Below are positions 1-5,767 of a stretch of DNA of 5,883 bases, one piece after another (within the stretch, counting starts at the first letter, position 1; the number at the start of each line of letters is the position of its first letter). A model generated the notes under the pieces. It saw nothing but the letters and a program-made list of their open reading frames with translations. It was not told the origin of the DNA and searched no databases. Origin of the DNA: Spirochaetaceae bacterium (GTDB taxonomy: Bacteria > Spirochaetota > Spirochaetia > CADAEX01). Made by a program: the position numbers and the translations under genes. The stretch is from positions 1-5,883 of the forward strand of contig WRFK01000105.1 in NCBI GenBank assembly GCA_009778835.1. The letters run 5' to 3'.

Positions 1-34
1 AGTTTGAATTTAATGTTCATTCAAGGACAGTATA

Positions 35-667
35 ATGAAAACATCCAGTGGCGATAGAGCTGAATTAATTTCCGGTATTGGAAATGATGCAAAACAGGAA
101 GCAGCTCGTATAATAGAAGATGCGAAAAAGACAGTTTCTGATAAACAGATGTCTAAAGAAATGCAGATAAACTCTATAAAAAAAGACACAGATAAAAAAA
201 TAGATCAACAACTTGCGTTTATAGAGAAAAATAAATTATCTGCAATATCTGTGGAACGCAAACGTATTGAACTTAAAGTCAGAGAAAAAATAGTAAGTAA
301 TGTTACGAATAAAATAAAAGAAAAAATAGCAGAGAAAGCAGAAGGATCTTCTTATCCGGAAATGCTAAAAGGGTGGATACTTGAAGCTGCAATCGGGCTT
401 GGGGAAGAAGATGCTGTTGTAAATGGTTCTCCAAAAGAACTTGAAATTATGACAGAAAGTTTTCTCAGGGAAACAGAAAAAAAATATAGTGCCCTTACCG
501 GCAGAAATGTCAGTCTTAAGAAAGCGGAAAAAAATCCACTTTTTGCCCAGGGCATAGTGTTGTCATCAAAGGATAATAGGACAGCATTCAATAATCAGGT
601 GCCTACACGTTTAATGAGGTATCAGCCTGAGATAATGAAAATGATTTACAAGGAATTTTTTGCATAA
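35..667 (+). CDS. atpE: V/A-type ATPase subunit E (peripheral stalk)
   Basis: Subunit E (also ntpE) forms the peripheral stalk that holds the A3B3 head still against the membrane stator during rotation; it acts at the cytoplasmic face of the membrane. The 210-residue product has the family layout. Residues about 15-103 are a charged, Lys/Glu/Ala-rich helix with no Pro or Gly after residue 16, as expected of the long stalk helix. A globular C-terminal domain follows, with the helix around SSYPEMLKGWILEAA (105-119), GLGEEDAVV (121-129) and the conserved end GIVLSSKDNRTAFNN (173-187) plus TRLMRYQPEIMKMIYKEFF (191-209). The start is supported by AAGGA at 23-27, 7 nt upstream. The length is normal for the family. 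The A of its ATG overlaps a TAA at 33-35 in another frame, which could be the stop of an upstream operon gene. The identification comes from recognised motifs, not a database search. The symbol atpE here means the V-type subunit, not the F-type c subunit. Confidence 0.93.
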   Translation: MKTSSGDRAELISGIGNDAKQEAARIIEDAKKTVSDKQMSKEMQINSIKKDTDKKIDQQLAFIEKNKLSAISVERKRIELKVREKIVSNVTNKIKEKIAEKAEGSSYPEMLKGWILEAAIGLGEEDAVVNGSPKELEIMTESFLRETEKKYSALTGRNVSLKKAEKNPLFAQGIVLSSKDNRTAFNNQVPTRLMRYQPEIMKMIYKEFFA

Positions 668-707
668 CTATCTGCAAGGTATTTTGAGAATAGTATAGAG
701 GGTCGAA

Positions 708-2477
708 ATGAAAGAACGGATAATTGGACAGGTAAAAAGAGTAAATGGTCCTGTAATTGAAGCAATGGGCATCACAGATGCCATGATGCTTGAGTTGGTA
801 AAAGTAGCTGATTCTCGTTTGATTGGTGAAATAATAAAGCTGGAAGGCCAGAATGCCGTAATCCAGGTTTATGAAGATACAACAGGAGTATGTCCCGGTG
901 ATAATATTTATGGTTCCGGGATGCCCCTTTCTGTAGAACTTGGCCCTGGTCTTATTGGAACTATATATGATGGTATCCAAAGGCCTCTTGAAGATATATA
1001 CAAGATTTCCGGCCATTTTATAGAAAAAGGTATTCAGGTTTCTTCATTAAATAAAGACAAACAATGGTGCTTTGTTCCCGAAGTCAATGTTGGCTCGCTT
1101 ATTAGCGGCGGTTCAATAATTGGATCTGTTCAGGAAACAGAGAGGATAAACCATAAGATATTGATTCCGCCGGAGGTATCCGGAGTAGTTAAATCTATTT
1201 CCCCCAAGGGAGATTATAAAATAACAGATACTATTGCAGTTGTCGAAACCGCAGATGGCGATAAAAATATTACAATGGTGCAGAATTGGCACATAAGAAA
1301 ACCAAGACCGGTAAAAGAAAGATTGCCTCTTAATATTCCGCTTGTTACAGGGCAGAGAGTAATAGATACGCTTTTCCCGATTGCGAAAGGGGGAACAGTT
1401 GCGATTCCGGGTGGATTTGGTACCGGTAAGACAATGACGCAACATGCTGTAGCAAAATGGTGCGATGCGGATATTATTGTTTACATAGGCTGTGGAGAGC
1501 GTGGAAATGAGATGACAGATGTTCTAAAAGAATTTCCTGAGCTTATTGACCCAAGATCCGGGAAAAGCCTTATGGAACGAACAGTTCTTATAGCAAACAC
1601 ATCCAACATGCCTGTATCTGCAAGAGAGGCAAGCATATACACAGGCGTTACCCTTGCCGAATATTTCAGAGATATGGGGTATCATGTTGCGGTTATGGCA
1701 GACTCTACATCAAGATGGGCAGAGGCTTTAAGAGAGCTTTCCGGCCGTATGGAAGAGATGCCTGCAGAGGAAGTATTCCCTGCTTATCTCCCGACAAGAA
1801 TTGCGGAATTCTACGAGAGGGCAGGCTATATGAAAACCCTTAGCGGGAAGGTTGGTTCTGTAACTCTTATTGGCGCAGTATCTCCTCCGGGCGGTGACTT
1901 TTCAGAGCCTGTTACACAACATACAAAAAGGTTTGTAAGATGTTTCTGGGGACTCGACAGGCAGCTTGCAAATGCGCGTCATTATCCTGCTATATCATGG
2001 CTGGATAGTTATACAGAATATCTTTACGATGTTATTCCCTGGTGGGAACAGAATGCAGGCCCGACATGGTCGGAAGACAGAGCCAGTATTATGGAACTTC
2101 TGCAGAAGGAAGTAAGGCTCCAGCAAGTTGTAAAACTGGTTGGCCCCGATGCTCTTCCCGACAGCCAGAAATTTATTATAGAAGTTTGTACTCTGTTTAA
2201 AAATGCATTCCTGCAGCAGAACGCATTTGATAATATTGACAGATACTCCTCTATTGAAAAACAAATGAAAATGCTTCAGGTAATTCTTACATATTACAAA
2301 CTCGGATCAGAAACAATAAAAAGAGGTATAACACTTGTAAAACTAAAACATATGAGTGTTTATCAGGATATTATAAAAATGAAATTTAATGTACCAAACG
2401 AAGATCTTAAGCTCCTTGATAAGCTTATGGCTAAACTGGAACGCTCTATGGATCAATTGGAGTCAACGTATGTCTAA
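708..2477 (+). CDS. atpA: V/A-type ATPase catalytic subunit A
   Basis: Subunit A (also ntpA) binds and hydrolyses or makes ATP at three sites of the A3B3 head. The 589-residue product is full length. It shows the N-terminal beta-barrel (about 1-70), the non-homologous insertion typical of A subunits (about 110-190, ending near the conserved WHIRKPRPVKERLP), the P-loop GGFGTGKT (235-242, Lys241), the catalytic-Glu motif GERGNE (263-268, Glu264, the expected 23 residues after the P-loop Lys), the Walker B strand and signature VAVMADSTSRWAEALRE (328-344, Asp332), VSPPGGDFSEPVTQ (391-404), and the C-terminal helical motif FLQQNAFD (501-508). The second P-loop residue is Gly where many homologues have Pro or Ala; I believe this variant is known in bacteria and expect an active enzyme. 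The start is fixed by GAGGG at 698-702, 5 nt before the ATG. The 3' end overlaps the B gene by 8 nt. Ion specificity cannot be read from this subunit. Confidence 0.97.
   Translation: MKERIIGQVKRVNGPVIEAMGITDAMMLELVKVADSRLIGEIIKLEGQNAVIQVYEDTTGVCPGDNIYGSGMPLSVELGPGLIGTIYDGIQRPLEDIYKISGHFIEKGIQVSSLNKDKQWCFVPEVNVGSLISGGSIIGSVQETERINHKILIPPEVSGVVKSISPKGDYKITDTIAVVETADGDKNITMVQNWHIRKPRPVKERLPLNIPLVTGQRVIDTLFPIAKGGTVAIPGGFGTGKTMTQHAVAKWCDADIIVYIGCGERGNEMTDVLKEFPELIDPRSGKSLMERTVLIANTSNMPVSAREASIYTGVTLAEYFRDMGYHVAVMADSTSRWAEALRELSGRMEEMPAEEVFPAYLPTRIAEFYERAGYMKTLSGKVGSVTLIGAVSPPGGDFSEPVTQHTKRFVRCFWGLDRQLANARHYPAISWLDSYTEYLYDVIPWWEQNAGPTWSEDRASIMELLQKEVRLQQVVKLVGPDALPDSQKFIIEVCTLFKNAFLQQNAFDNIDRYSSIEKQMKMLQVILTYYKLGSETIKRGITLVKLKHMSVYQDIIKMKFNVPNEDLKLLDKLMAKLERSMDQLESTYV
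2457..2477 (+). promoter_or_regulatory. A/B junction: Shine-Dalgarno site and overlapping stop/start
   Basis: TTGGAG (2457-2462) lies 7 nt before the ATG at 2470, and the ATG overlaps the stop of A (TAA 2475-2477) by 8 nt. This sets the start of B at 2470. The same frame stays open upstream to an ATG at 2389, but the extra 27 residues would lie wholly inside the A gene, are Leu/Trp-rich, and match nothing conserved in B subunits. The overlap suggests translational coupling of A and B, which assemble 3:3. Confidence 0.8.
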
Positions 2478-3882
2478 AATCGATATGGGTGAAAAACAGA
2501 AAAAACTAAAAGCAGGGCTTGAATATATTGGCGTTGACAGAATAGATGGCCCGCTTGTATTTATAAGAAAAACACACTCGGTTGGTTATCGGGAACTTGT
2601 TCAGTGTATAGACCCGCATGGGAATACAAGGCTTGGACTTGTGCTTGATACTTCAAAAGATATTGTCTGTGTTCAGGTTTTTGAAGGGACTTCCGGGCTT
2701 ACAATGCCGGATACACATATCCGCTTTATGGGCGAGCCCCTTAAATTCGGGGTAAGCGAGAAAATGCTTGGAAGAGTCTTTAATGGACTTGGCCAGCCTA
2801 TAGACGATGGCCCAATGCCTGTGGCAGAAGCAGAGCTTGATGTAAACGGGATGGCGATAAATCCAACAGCGCGCGAGTATCCAAGGGACTTTATACAAAC
2901 AGGTATTTCTGTAATAGATGGAATGAACACATTAATAAGGGGGCAGAAGCTTCCTATATTTTCCGGTAACGGTCTTCCCCATAATGAGCTTGCTGCGCAA
3001 ATCGCAAGACAGGCAAAAATAAAAGGGAGCAAGACAAACTTTGCTGTTGTTTTTGCCGCAATGGGTGTAAAGAACGATGTTGCAAGATTTTTCGTAAAAT
3101 CTTTTGAAGAAACAGGGGTTCTTGATAATGTAGCGCTCTTTTTATCCTTAGCCGATGACCCTTCGATCGAAAGAACAATAACACCGCGAACAGCTCTTAC
3201 TCTTGCGGAGCATTTGGCATTTAACAAAAATATGCACGTGCTTGTAATAATGACAGATGTTTCAAACTATTGTGAATCTTTAAGAGAGATTTCAACGATC
3301 AGAGGAGAAATTCCTTCAAGAAAAGGTTATCCAGGATACCTTTATTCCGACCTTGCGGAGCTTTATGAAAGATCGGGAATGATAAAAGGGTTTAGCGGGT
3401 CAATAACGCAACTTCCTATTCTTACAATGCCCAATGATGATATTTCACATCCGATTCCAGACCTTACAGGATATATAACAGAAGGGCAGATAGTTTTTGA
3501 AAGAGAAATGTATAGCAGGAATATATACCCGCCTGTTGCGGGGCTTCCTTCTCTTTCGAGGCTTATGAAAGATGGTATTGGCGACGGGATGACAAGGGAA
3601 GATCACCCCCATCTTGCGAGCCAGCTTTTTGCCGCATATAGCTATGTAAAGGATGTAAGAAACCTTGCTTCGGTTATCGGAGAAGAAGAGCTTACTCCTC
3701 TTGATCATCAATATATGGAATTTGGAGAAACCTTTGAAAAAACGTTTGTCTCTCAAAAAATGAATGAAGACAGAACCATTGAAGAAACACTTAACATAGG
3801 CTGGAGATGCCTTAATATCCTTCCTCGCGAAGAACTCCATCGAGTTACAGACGAAGAGATTGAAAAATATTACGGAAGATAA
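2470..3882 (+). CDS. atpB: V/A-type ATPase subunit B (non-catalytic nucleotide-binding)
   Basis: Subunit B (also ntpB) alternates with A in the hexameric head and completes the catalytic sites at the A/B interface. With the start at 2470 the protein has 470 residues, a usual length. The degenerate P-loop region reads LPIFSGNGLPHNELAAQIAR (161-180), with no GKT, as is characteristic of B. FAAMGVKNDVARFF (195-208) replaces the catalytic-Glu motif of A. Other family blocks are DVSNYCESLREIS (263-275), RKGYPGYLYSDLAELYERSG (284-303), HPIPDLTGYITEGQI (327-341) and PSLSRLMKDGIG (360-371), where Arg364 is the likely arginine finger by position in the family. The C-terminus has the expected RTIEETLNIGW (435-445) and IEKYYG (464-469). 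The N-terminus, about 13 residues longer than in some homologues, is Lys-rich; ATG 2485 (Met6) is a less likely alternative because the Shine-Dalgarno site fits 2470. The stop shares one base with the start of D (TAATG, 3880-3884). Confidence 0.97.
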   Translation: MSKIDMGEKQKKLKAGLEYIGVDRIDGPLVFIRKTHSVGYRELVQCIDPHGNTRLGLVLDTSKDIVCVQVFEGTSGLTMPDTHIRFMGEPLKFGVSEKMLGRVFNGLGQPIDDGPMPVAEAELDVNGMAINPTAREYPRDFIQTGISVIDGMNTLIRGQKLPIFSGNGLPHNELAAQIARQAKIKGSKTNFAVVFAAMGVKNDVARFFVKSFEETGVLDNVALFLSLADDPSIERTITPRTALTLAEHLAFNKNMHVLVIMTDVSNYCESLREISTIRGEIPSRKGYPGYLYSDLAELYERSGMIKGFSGSITQLPILTMPNDDISHPIPDLTGYITEGQIVFEREMYSRNIYPPVAGLPSLSRLMKDGIGDGMTREDHPHLASQLFAAYSYVKDVRNLASVIGEEELTPLDHQYMEFGETFEKTFVSQKMNEDRTIEETLNIGWRCLNILPREELHRVTDEEIEKYYGR

Positions 3883-4526
3883 TGAGAAACGTAGCGCCTA
3901 CCAAAACTAATATGCTTTACCTCAAGAATGAGCTTAAGTTTGCGAAACTTGGCTATGAGCTTCTTGATCAGAAGAGAAATATTCTGGTTATAGAACTTTT
4001 ACACCTGGTTGAGCAAGCTGTAGACCACGAGGAAAGAGTTGAGAAAGCATTGTTGGAAGCATACCGCACTCTTGAATATGCAGCGCTTGATATGGGCAGG
4101 CTTAAACTTTTTCAGGTTGCAAGCGCGGTTGATATAGAAAGCAAGGTTACGATATCCCAAAGAAAAATAATGGGAGTGCCTCTTCCGGTAGTAAATACAA
4201 CTTTTGACGACTATCCCCCTTATTACAGCCCCATGGGAACAAGTTTTTGGGTAGATAGTTCATTGAATGAGTTTAAAGCAGTAGTTCATTTAATGGGTAA
4301 ATTGGCTGAACTTAAAATATCTATTATGAGGCTGGCAAGAGAAGTTAAAAAAACCATAAGAAAAGTCAATGCTTTGGAAAAAATTGCTATACCGGATCTT
4401 CGGGAGACTGTAAAATATATAGAAAACAGGCTTGAAGAAAATGAACGCGATATGATCATACTTCTTAAAATGATAAAAACAAGGCTGGAAAAGAAAAAGC
4501 TTGATAGTTCGCAGCCTGTATCTTAA
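3882..4526 (+). CDS. atpD: V/A-type ATPase subunit D (central rotor axle)
   Basis: Subunit D (also ntpD) is the coiled-coil shaft that turns inside A3B3 and passes torque to the membrane ring, comparable to gamma in F-type enzymes. The 214-residue product starts with the hallmark APTKTNMLYLKNELKFAKLG (5-24), then YELLDQKRNIL (25-35), the N-terminal half of the coiled coil. The middle segment includes KIMGVPLPVV (95-104) and the aromatic-rich DDYPPYYSPMGTSFW (109-123). The second long helix contains REVKKTIRKVNALEKIAIP (153-171) and KYIENRLEENERD (178-190). The length is normal. Its ATG overlaps the B stop by one base; GGA at 3874-3876, inside the B coding sequence, is a plausible ribosome site 5 nt upstream, so coupled translation is likely. 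Subunits I and K, which follow D in the spirochaete/chlamydial order, do not follow here. The symbol means the V-type subunit, not F-type beta. Confidence 0.95.
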   Translation: MRNVAPTKTNMLYLKNELKFAKLGYELLDQKRNILVIELLHLVEQAVDHEERVEKALLEAYRTLEYAALDMGRLKLFQVASAVDIESKVTISQRKIMGVPLPVVNTTFDDYPPYYSPMGTSFWVDSSLNEFKAVVHLMGKLAELKISIMRLAREVKKTIRKVNALEKIAIPDLRETVKYIENRLEENERDMIILLKMIKTRLEKKKLDSSQPVS

Positions 4527-4536
4527 TTGATATTTG

Positions 4537-4573
4537 TTTAAATTCGGGAGAATTTAAATTCAGGAGAATTTAA
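4537..4573 (+). promoter_or_regulatory. Tandem hairpin leader with duplicated Shine-Dalgarno cores before usp
   Basis: A 16-nt unit is duplicated head to tail (4537-4552 and 4553-4568, 15 of 16 identical; G4546 versus A4562). Each copy is also a palindrome around a purine core. The first forms TTTAAATTC-GGGA-GAATTTAAA (4537-4558, 9-bp stem, GNRA-type loop). The second forms TTAAATTC-AGGA-GAATTTAA (4554-4573, 8-bp stem), whose 3' arm ends on the A of the usp ATG. The two stems share 4554-4558, so only one can form at a time. The loop of the second holds the AGGA of the working Shine-Dalgarno site (AGGAG 4562-4566, 6 nt from ATG 4573). The structure is read directly; a role in tuning usp translation is inference. 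Confidence 0.55.
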
Positions 4574-5061
4574 TGGGTGGACCTGTAAAAAAAATAATGG
4601 TTTATGTTGATGGAACCGAAGGGTCGGTCATTGCTGCCCAATATGGAATTTGTCTTGCAAGAATTATGGGGGCAGAGTTTCATGTTCTATATGTTGTAAA
4701 TACAAGGGCGCTTAATGATCTTGTAACTGCAAGAATATTTATTAAAGAAGAAGAGGAAGAATATAAAAAAGATCTTGAGTCAGATGCTGACAGGTACTTA
4801 AATCATGTTAAGCATTTAGCTTCCAGCAAAGGAATACCTGCTATAATGCTAAAATCCAGCGGAAGTATTAATTCTGAAATAAAAAATTTTGTAAAAGAAC
4901 ATGATATTGATCTTTTAATAGTTGGCGAACTTTCAAAAATACAAAGCAGACGCGATGAGCTTTATAATGAAGCTGAAAGGGCAATGAGAAGTGTAACTTG
5001 TTCTGTTCTGATTGTAAAAGACGAAGAGCGGGTTTTAGAGCTTTACAATCAGCTCACATAA
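4573..5061 (+). CDS. Universal stress protein (UspA family), probably not ATP-binding
   Basis: The 162-residue product is a single Usp domain. It opens with the first beta strand and conserved Asp (KIMVYVDGTEGS, 7-18; Asp13), then an Ala-rich helix and FHVLYVV (36-42). It has the usual charged middle helix with an acidic run at 59-63, and ends with the DIDLLIVGE strand (111-119) and VTCSVLIVK (141-149), the latter matching the family's terminal 'CPVLVV' strand. Canonical ATP-binding Usp proteins carry G-x2-G-x9-G-[ST] between these strands. Here only Gly118 remains, and 119-140 is polar and charged with no glycine, so ATP binding is doubtful. Such proteins usually act as dimeric cytoplasmic regulators, but the partner here is unknown. 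It lies 46 nt after the V-ATPase D gene and 39 nt before an EIIA gene, probably in the same transcript. The start is supported by AGGAG at 4562-4566. Confidence 0.85.
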   Translation: MGGPVKKIMVYVDGTEGSVIAAQYGICLARIMGAEFHVLYVVNTRALNDLVTARIFIKEEEEEYKKDLESDADRYLNHVKHLASSKGIPAIMLKSSGSINSEIKNFVKEHDIDLLIVGELSKIQSRRDELYNEAERAMRSVTCSVLIVKDEERVLELYNQLT

Positions 5062-5100
5062 TGTATATACTTTTTATATAATATTGAAGGATGGAATAAA

Positions 5101-5547
5101 ATGGCGATAATAGATTTAATAGCAACAAATGTTGTTAGGGTACCGTTAAAGTCAAAAACAAAGACAGAAGTAATTAGGGAACTTATAGATGTTCTTGATA
5201 AAACTGGAAAACTAAGCGATGCAGAAAGCGCTTTTAAAGCTGTTATTGCAAGGGAAAACATGGGAAGCACCGGACTTGAAAAAGGGATTGCTGTTCCTCA
5301 CGCAAAAACAGACAAGGTAAAAAACCTTACGCTTGCAATAGGTATAGCGCCGGAAGGTGTTGATTTTGATTCCCTTGATGGCGAATCATCGAAGCTTTTT
5401 TTTCTACTCCTTGCGCAACCAAGCCAGTCTGGTCCGCATATCGAAGCTCTTGCGGAAATTGCAAGAATTACAAGATCGCAGAGTTTTTGCCGTTTGCTTG
5501 TAAATGCTAAAACCCCGGAAGAAGTTGTGGAGCTCTTTAAGGAGTAG
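5101..5547 (+). CDS. Stand-alone PTS EIIA domain (fructose/mannitol/Ntr type, PtsN-like)
   Basis: The 148-residue product is one PTS_EIIA type 2 domain, a cytoplasmic phosphocarrier that receives phosphate from HPr/NPr on a histidine. The signature around the active site is GLEKGIAVPHAKT (58-70), with His67 as the phosphorylation site. A second conserved histidine, His113, lies in SGPHIEALAEIARI (110-123). FFLLLAQPSQ (100-109) is the hydrophobic strand preceding it, and EEVVELF (140-146) closes the domain. No IIB, IIC or sugar transporter lies nearby, so a regulatory role like that of PtsN (EIIA-Ntr) is more likely than sugar uptake. I leave the gene symbol open because the family also includes fructose-specific EIIA. 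GAAGGA (5086-5091), 9 nt before ATG 5101, supports the start. The TAG stop is the first three bases of a structured repeat element, yet the C-terminus looks complete for the family. Confidence 0.9.
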   Translation: MAIIDLIATNVVRVPLKSKTKTEVIRELIDVLDKTGKLSDAESAFKAVIARENMGSTGLEKGIAVPHAKTDKVKNLTLAIGIAPEGVDFDSLDGESSKLFFLLLAQPSQSGPHIEALAEIARITRSQSFCRLLVNAKTPEEVVELFKE

Positions 5548-5578
5548 GCGAAGCCGTATCCCGAAGGTTTAAGCCGTC

Positions 5579-5606
5579 ATTCCGTTGTCAAACGGAATCT
5601 TTGTTC
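5579..5606 (+). terminator. Candidate weak intrinsic terminator after the EIIA gene
   Basis: A perfect 8-bp inverted repeat, ATTCCGTT-GTCA-AACGGAAT (5579-5598), is followed by CTTTGTTC. It sits 31 nt past the EIIA stop, where the operon should end. The stem has only three G-C pairs and the T-tract is broken, so termination would be weak. The shape ATTCC-N10-GGAAT also resembles short dispersed inverted repeats in other bacteria, so it may simply be part of the repeat element. Confidence 0.35.
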
Positions 5607-5619
5607 CATAGAGTCATTC

Positions 5620-5643
5620 GGGATAGCGAAGAATTCATATCCC
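5620..5643. repeat. 24-nt hairpin unit GGGATA-N12-TATCCC, copy 1
   Basis: GGGATA (5620-5625) and TATCCC (5638-5643) are perfect 6-bp inverted arms around a 12-nt loop that contains GCGAAG and the palindrome GAATTC (5631-5636). The same arms and the same spacing recur at 5741-5764. The word GGGATAGCGAAG at its left side recurs with one change at 5679-5690. Confidence 0.55.
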
Positions 5644-5683
5644 ACGCTTCGGCACGGATGCCGATGTTATGGTTGCGTGGGGT
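5639..5683. repeat. Nested double hairpin
   Basis: The outer arms CCCACGC (5641-5647) and GCGTGGG (5675-5681) are perfectly complementary; one G-U and one A-T pair extend the stem to 5639/5683. Inside is a second perfect hairpin, TCGGCA-CGGA-TGCCGA (5649-5664), leaving a single-stranded tail of about ten bases before the closing arm. This is the most GC-rich fold of the tail region. It shares TATCCC with the 5620-5643 hairpin, so the two compete. It is not followed by a T-tract, so it is not a typical terminator. Confidence 0.5.
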
Positions 5684-5740
5684 AGCGAAGCCGTCCCAAA
5701 TAAATTTATGAAATGAAAGTGAAACTTTAGATAAATCTTT

Positions 5741-5764
5741 GGGATACAGCTTTGCTTATATCCC
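5741..5764. repeat. 24-nt hairpin unit GGGATA-N12-TATCCC, copy 2
   Basis: GGGATA (5741-5746) and TATCCC (5759-5764) pair perfectly, and inside them AGC-TTT-GCT (5748-5756) adds a 3-bp stem with a TTT loop. Arm sequence and spacing equal those of copy 1 (5620-5643), although the loops differ. The segment 5741-5758 is also the outer part of the right terminal inverted repeat of the whole element, so local and long-range pairing exclude each other. Confidence 0.5.
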
Positions 5765-5767
5765 GGA

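Larger units (their letters stand above)
5545..5764. repeat. Compact structured repeat element with imperfect terminal inverted repeats
   Basis: This gene-free block looks like a non-coding, MITE- or BIME-like element. Its left end (5545-5571) is the reverse complement of 5732-5758 at 22 of 27 positions, and all five differences are transitions. Read as plus-sense RNA, four of the five become G-U pairs and one is a C-A mismatch. Between the arms lie further hairpins (5579-5598, 5620-5643, 5639-5683, 5695-5743). AAGCCGT occurs three times (5551, 5571, 5688), and GGGRTAGCGAAG twice (5620-5631, 5679-5690). The tetranucleotide GGAG flanks both sides (5541-5544 and 5765-5768); this could be a 4-bp target duplication or chance. 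No transposase is present. Whether the element is dispersed in the genome cannot be seen from this window. Confidence 0.6.

Noticed and set aside
603..1016. Minus-strand open frame opposite the E/A junction
   Set aside because: It overlaps the conserved ends of two real genes; its product is Tyr/Phe/Ile-rich low-complexity sequence with no family signature.
1410..1433. P-loop GGFGTGKT of subunit A as a disabled or novel nucleotide site
   Set aside because: The essential Gly-Lys-Thr and the catalytic GERGNE glutamate are intact at normal spacing; Gly in the second position is a tolerable variant.
2389..2469. Longer start for subunit B giving 27 extra N-terminal residues
   Set aside because: The stretch lies entirely inside the A gene, has no conserved B-subunit sequence, and a well-spaced Shine-Dalgarno site supports ATG 2470.
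2673..3227. Long minus-strand open frame (184 codons) inside the B gene
   Set aside because: It lies fully opposite a strongly conserved coding region, shows no recognisable domain, and is explained as a shadow of the B reading frame.
4527..4572. Promoter between D and usp (TTGATA at 4527-4532)
   Set aside because: No convincing -10 box occurs at 16-18 nt; the AT-rich matches are part of the tandem palindromes.
4537..4573. The leader hairpins as an intrinsic terminator separating the ATPase genes from usp
   Set aside because: The stems are almost all A-T and are not followed by a T-run; the loops carry ribosome-binding cores, so a translational role fits better.
5061..5081. Tiny open frame starting at the ATG that overlaps the usp stop (5061-5063)
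   Set aside because: It encodes only six residues before a stop and has no ribosome-binding site of its own that is distinct from the usp coding end.
5053..5082. Possible promoter before the EIIA gene (CTCACA, 18 nt, TATAAT at 5077-5082)
   Set aside because: The -10 match is perfect, but the -35 is poor and overlaps the usp stop region, and a start about 7 nt downstream would fall inside the Shine-Dalgarno site and leave a leader of about 12 nt. In AT-rich DNA such matches are common.
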